From NCBI GenBank assembly GCA_015492915.1, contig WGED01000288.1, forward strand, positions 1 through 6,478: DNA of 6,478 nucleotides, given 5' to 3'. Positions 5,650-6,478 of the stretch are shown here, one piece after another. Below the pieces are notes generated by a model that had not been told where the DNA came from, did not search any database, and worked only from the letters and a program-made list of their open reading frames with translations. A program made the position numbers and the translations under genes. How positions within the stretch are numbered: position 1 is the stretch's first letter; every line of letters starts with the position of its first letter. Source of the DNA: Cyclobacteriaceae bacterium. GTDB taxonomy: Bacteria; Bacteroidota; Bacteroidia; Cytophagales; Cyclobacteriaceae.

Positions 5650-6478
5650 GAATAATAATAGGAATATTAATTAGTTCATTGTTCTTTGGAAATAGTGCTT
5701 TTTACCCGGTAATAGCTAAAGGGAAAGCACCTGTTCGAATCTACCTCGAACATTTCAGAAATAATGAAATACGTCAGTTGTCTGTCAGGGTATTAACAAG
5801 AAAAGATAAGCGATATCGACCTGCAGCAGGAATTGAGGTGTTGCTATATGATACTGAAGTGTCTCCTGCGAACCTTTTGGGGACAATAGTGACTGCTGAT
5901 AAAGGTATAGCAACCTATACTTTAACACCAACACAGTTTGAATTGGCAACTAATAGAAAGATTGTCAAATATATTGCTGTAGTTGAAGAAACAGATTCCC
6001 TACAGGCTAAAAAAGCCGAAGTTGTTGTAAAGGATGTCAAACTTGATGTAAGGTTTGAAGTGGTTGATTCCGCTAAAATGATATTTGCGAATGTTTCAGA
6101 GATAGATTCCGCGGGAGTTGCAATTCCCCAGGAGGATGTAGAAATCAAATTCCTTGTGGAGCGTCCATTAAGCCCTCTACCCATTGGTGATGAATATATT
6201 ACCACAGATGAGGAAGGGAATGCTTCGATTGAGTTTCCCGATGATTTGCCGGGCGATAAAGATGGGAATTTAAAAATTCTGGTACGCATTGTGGAAAATG
6301 AAGACTATGGTACTGTTGAGGTTTCCAACATCAAACAGTGGGGAATACCAACGTATATTGATGAATCCAAAGAAAAGCGGACCCTGTGGGCTTCCGGTGC
6401 AAATGCACCTATTTCATTGTTGATTTTCATTAACAGTTTGATTATCGGGGTTTGGGGAATAATATTTTATATTATATA
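5646..6478 (+). CDS. Periplasmic protein with two Ig-like domains and a C-terminal membrane anchor, cassette copy 2 (cut by the window end)
   Basis: An open frame of 277 codons runs off the window end with no stop. By comparison with the 282-residue paralogue at 2454, only a few residues should be missing. The ATG overlaps the stop of the NrfD-like gene as ATGA. The N-terminus is a signal peptide (hydrophobic 3-14, probable cut near VIA at 22-24). Two Ig-like units follow (about 29-130 and 132-236), then a membrane helix starting near 256 after NAPI. Shared landmarks with the paralogue are RY.P.AG (56-62), LDV.F (133-137), SEI (151-153), TD..GNA.I.FP (187-198), PGD (202-204), DYGT.E (220-225) and WGIP (232-235). 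No cysteine is present in the visible part, so the no-cofactor argument applies here too. The family is not one I can name. A subunit of the copy-2 membrane complex with a structural or partner-docking role is the best inference. Confidence 0.83.
   Translation, partial: MRIIIGILISSLFFGNSAFYPVIAKGKAPVRIYLEHFRNNEIRQLSVRVLTRKDKRYRPAAGIEVLLYDTEVSPANLLGTIVTADKGIATYTLTPTQFELATNRKIVKYIAVVEETDSLQAKKAEVVVKDVKLDVRFEVVDSAKMIFANVSEIDSAGVAIPQEDVEIKFLVERPLSPLPIGDEYITTDEEGNASIEFPDDLPGDKDGNLKILVRIVENEDYGTVEVSNIKQWGIPTYIDESKEKRTLWASGANAPISLLIFINSLIIGVWGIIFYII

Larger units (their letters stand above)
97..6478 (+). repeat. Diverged tandem duplication of a three-gene Fe-S / NrfD / Ig-like cassette
   Basis: The order, strand and approximate gene sizes at 97-3302 recur at 3404 to the window end. 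Each of the three proteins is clearly paralogous to its counterpart: long identical blocks in the Fe-S pair, matching motif order in the NrfD-like pair, and a shared motif series from LDV.F to WGIP in the third pair. Similarity is mainly at protein level, with synonymous and many amino-acid differences and different junction spacings, so this is an old duplication and not a recent DNA repeat. No flanking direct repeats or transposase are visible. Confidence 0.85.

Noticed and set aside
5915..6289. Reverse-strand 124-codon open frame near the window end
   Set aside because: It is antisense to the truncated Ig-like anchored protein gene, whose forward reading is supported by its paralogue at 2454; the reverse product is Ser/Thr-rich without a recognisable fold.

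Overview
The window looks like a piece of a chromosome from an anaerobic or facultative member of the Bacteroidota. The evidence is indirect: AT-rich coding sequence, gene starts without clear Shine-Dalgarno sequences, Tat-exported lipoprotein-like iron-sulfur proteins, and membrane proteins that resemble the ActC/ActF (NrfD/PsrC-type) subunits of alternative complex III, which is common in that phylum. No rRNA, tRNA, mobile element or CRISPR array is visible.

All six genes lie on the + strand. They form two diverged tandem copies of one three-gene cassette. Copy 1 (97-3302) encodes a Tat-exported four-motif Fe-S protein, a ten-helix NrfD/ActC-like quinone-site protein, and a cysteine-free periplasmic protein with two Ig-like domains and a C-terminal membrane helix. 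Copy 2 (3404 to the window end) repeats the same order. Its last gene, which starts at 5646, is cut by the window edge just inside the final membrane helix. Spacing inside each copy is tight (7, 13 and 8 nt, and a 4-nt ATGA overlap); the two copies are 101 nt apart.

The parts fit a membrane-bound quinone/Fe-S electron-transfer module facing the periplasm. The NrfD-like protein would exchange electrons with menaquinone in the membrane. The Fe-S protein would carry them on the periplasmic face. The Ig-like protein, which has no cysteine and so no heme-c site or cysteine-bound cluster, would act as an anchored structural or docking subunit. No catalytic subunit (molybdopterin enzyme, hydrogenase, multiheme cytochrome) is encoded here, so the substrate and the direction of electron flow cannot be read from this window.

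The most unusual points are these: both Fe-S proteins have alanine in place of the second cysteine of the first cluster motif; the whole cassette is duplicated; and the Ig-like single-helix protein is a cassette member for which I know no characterised counterpart.
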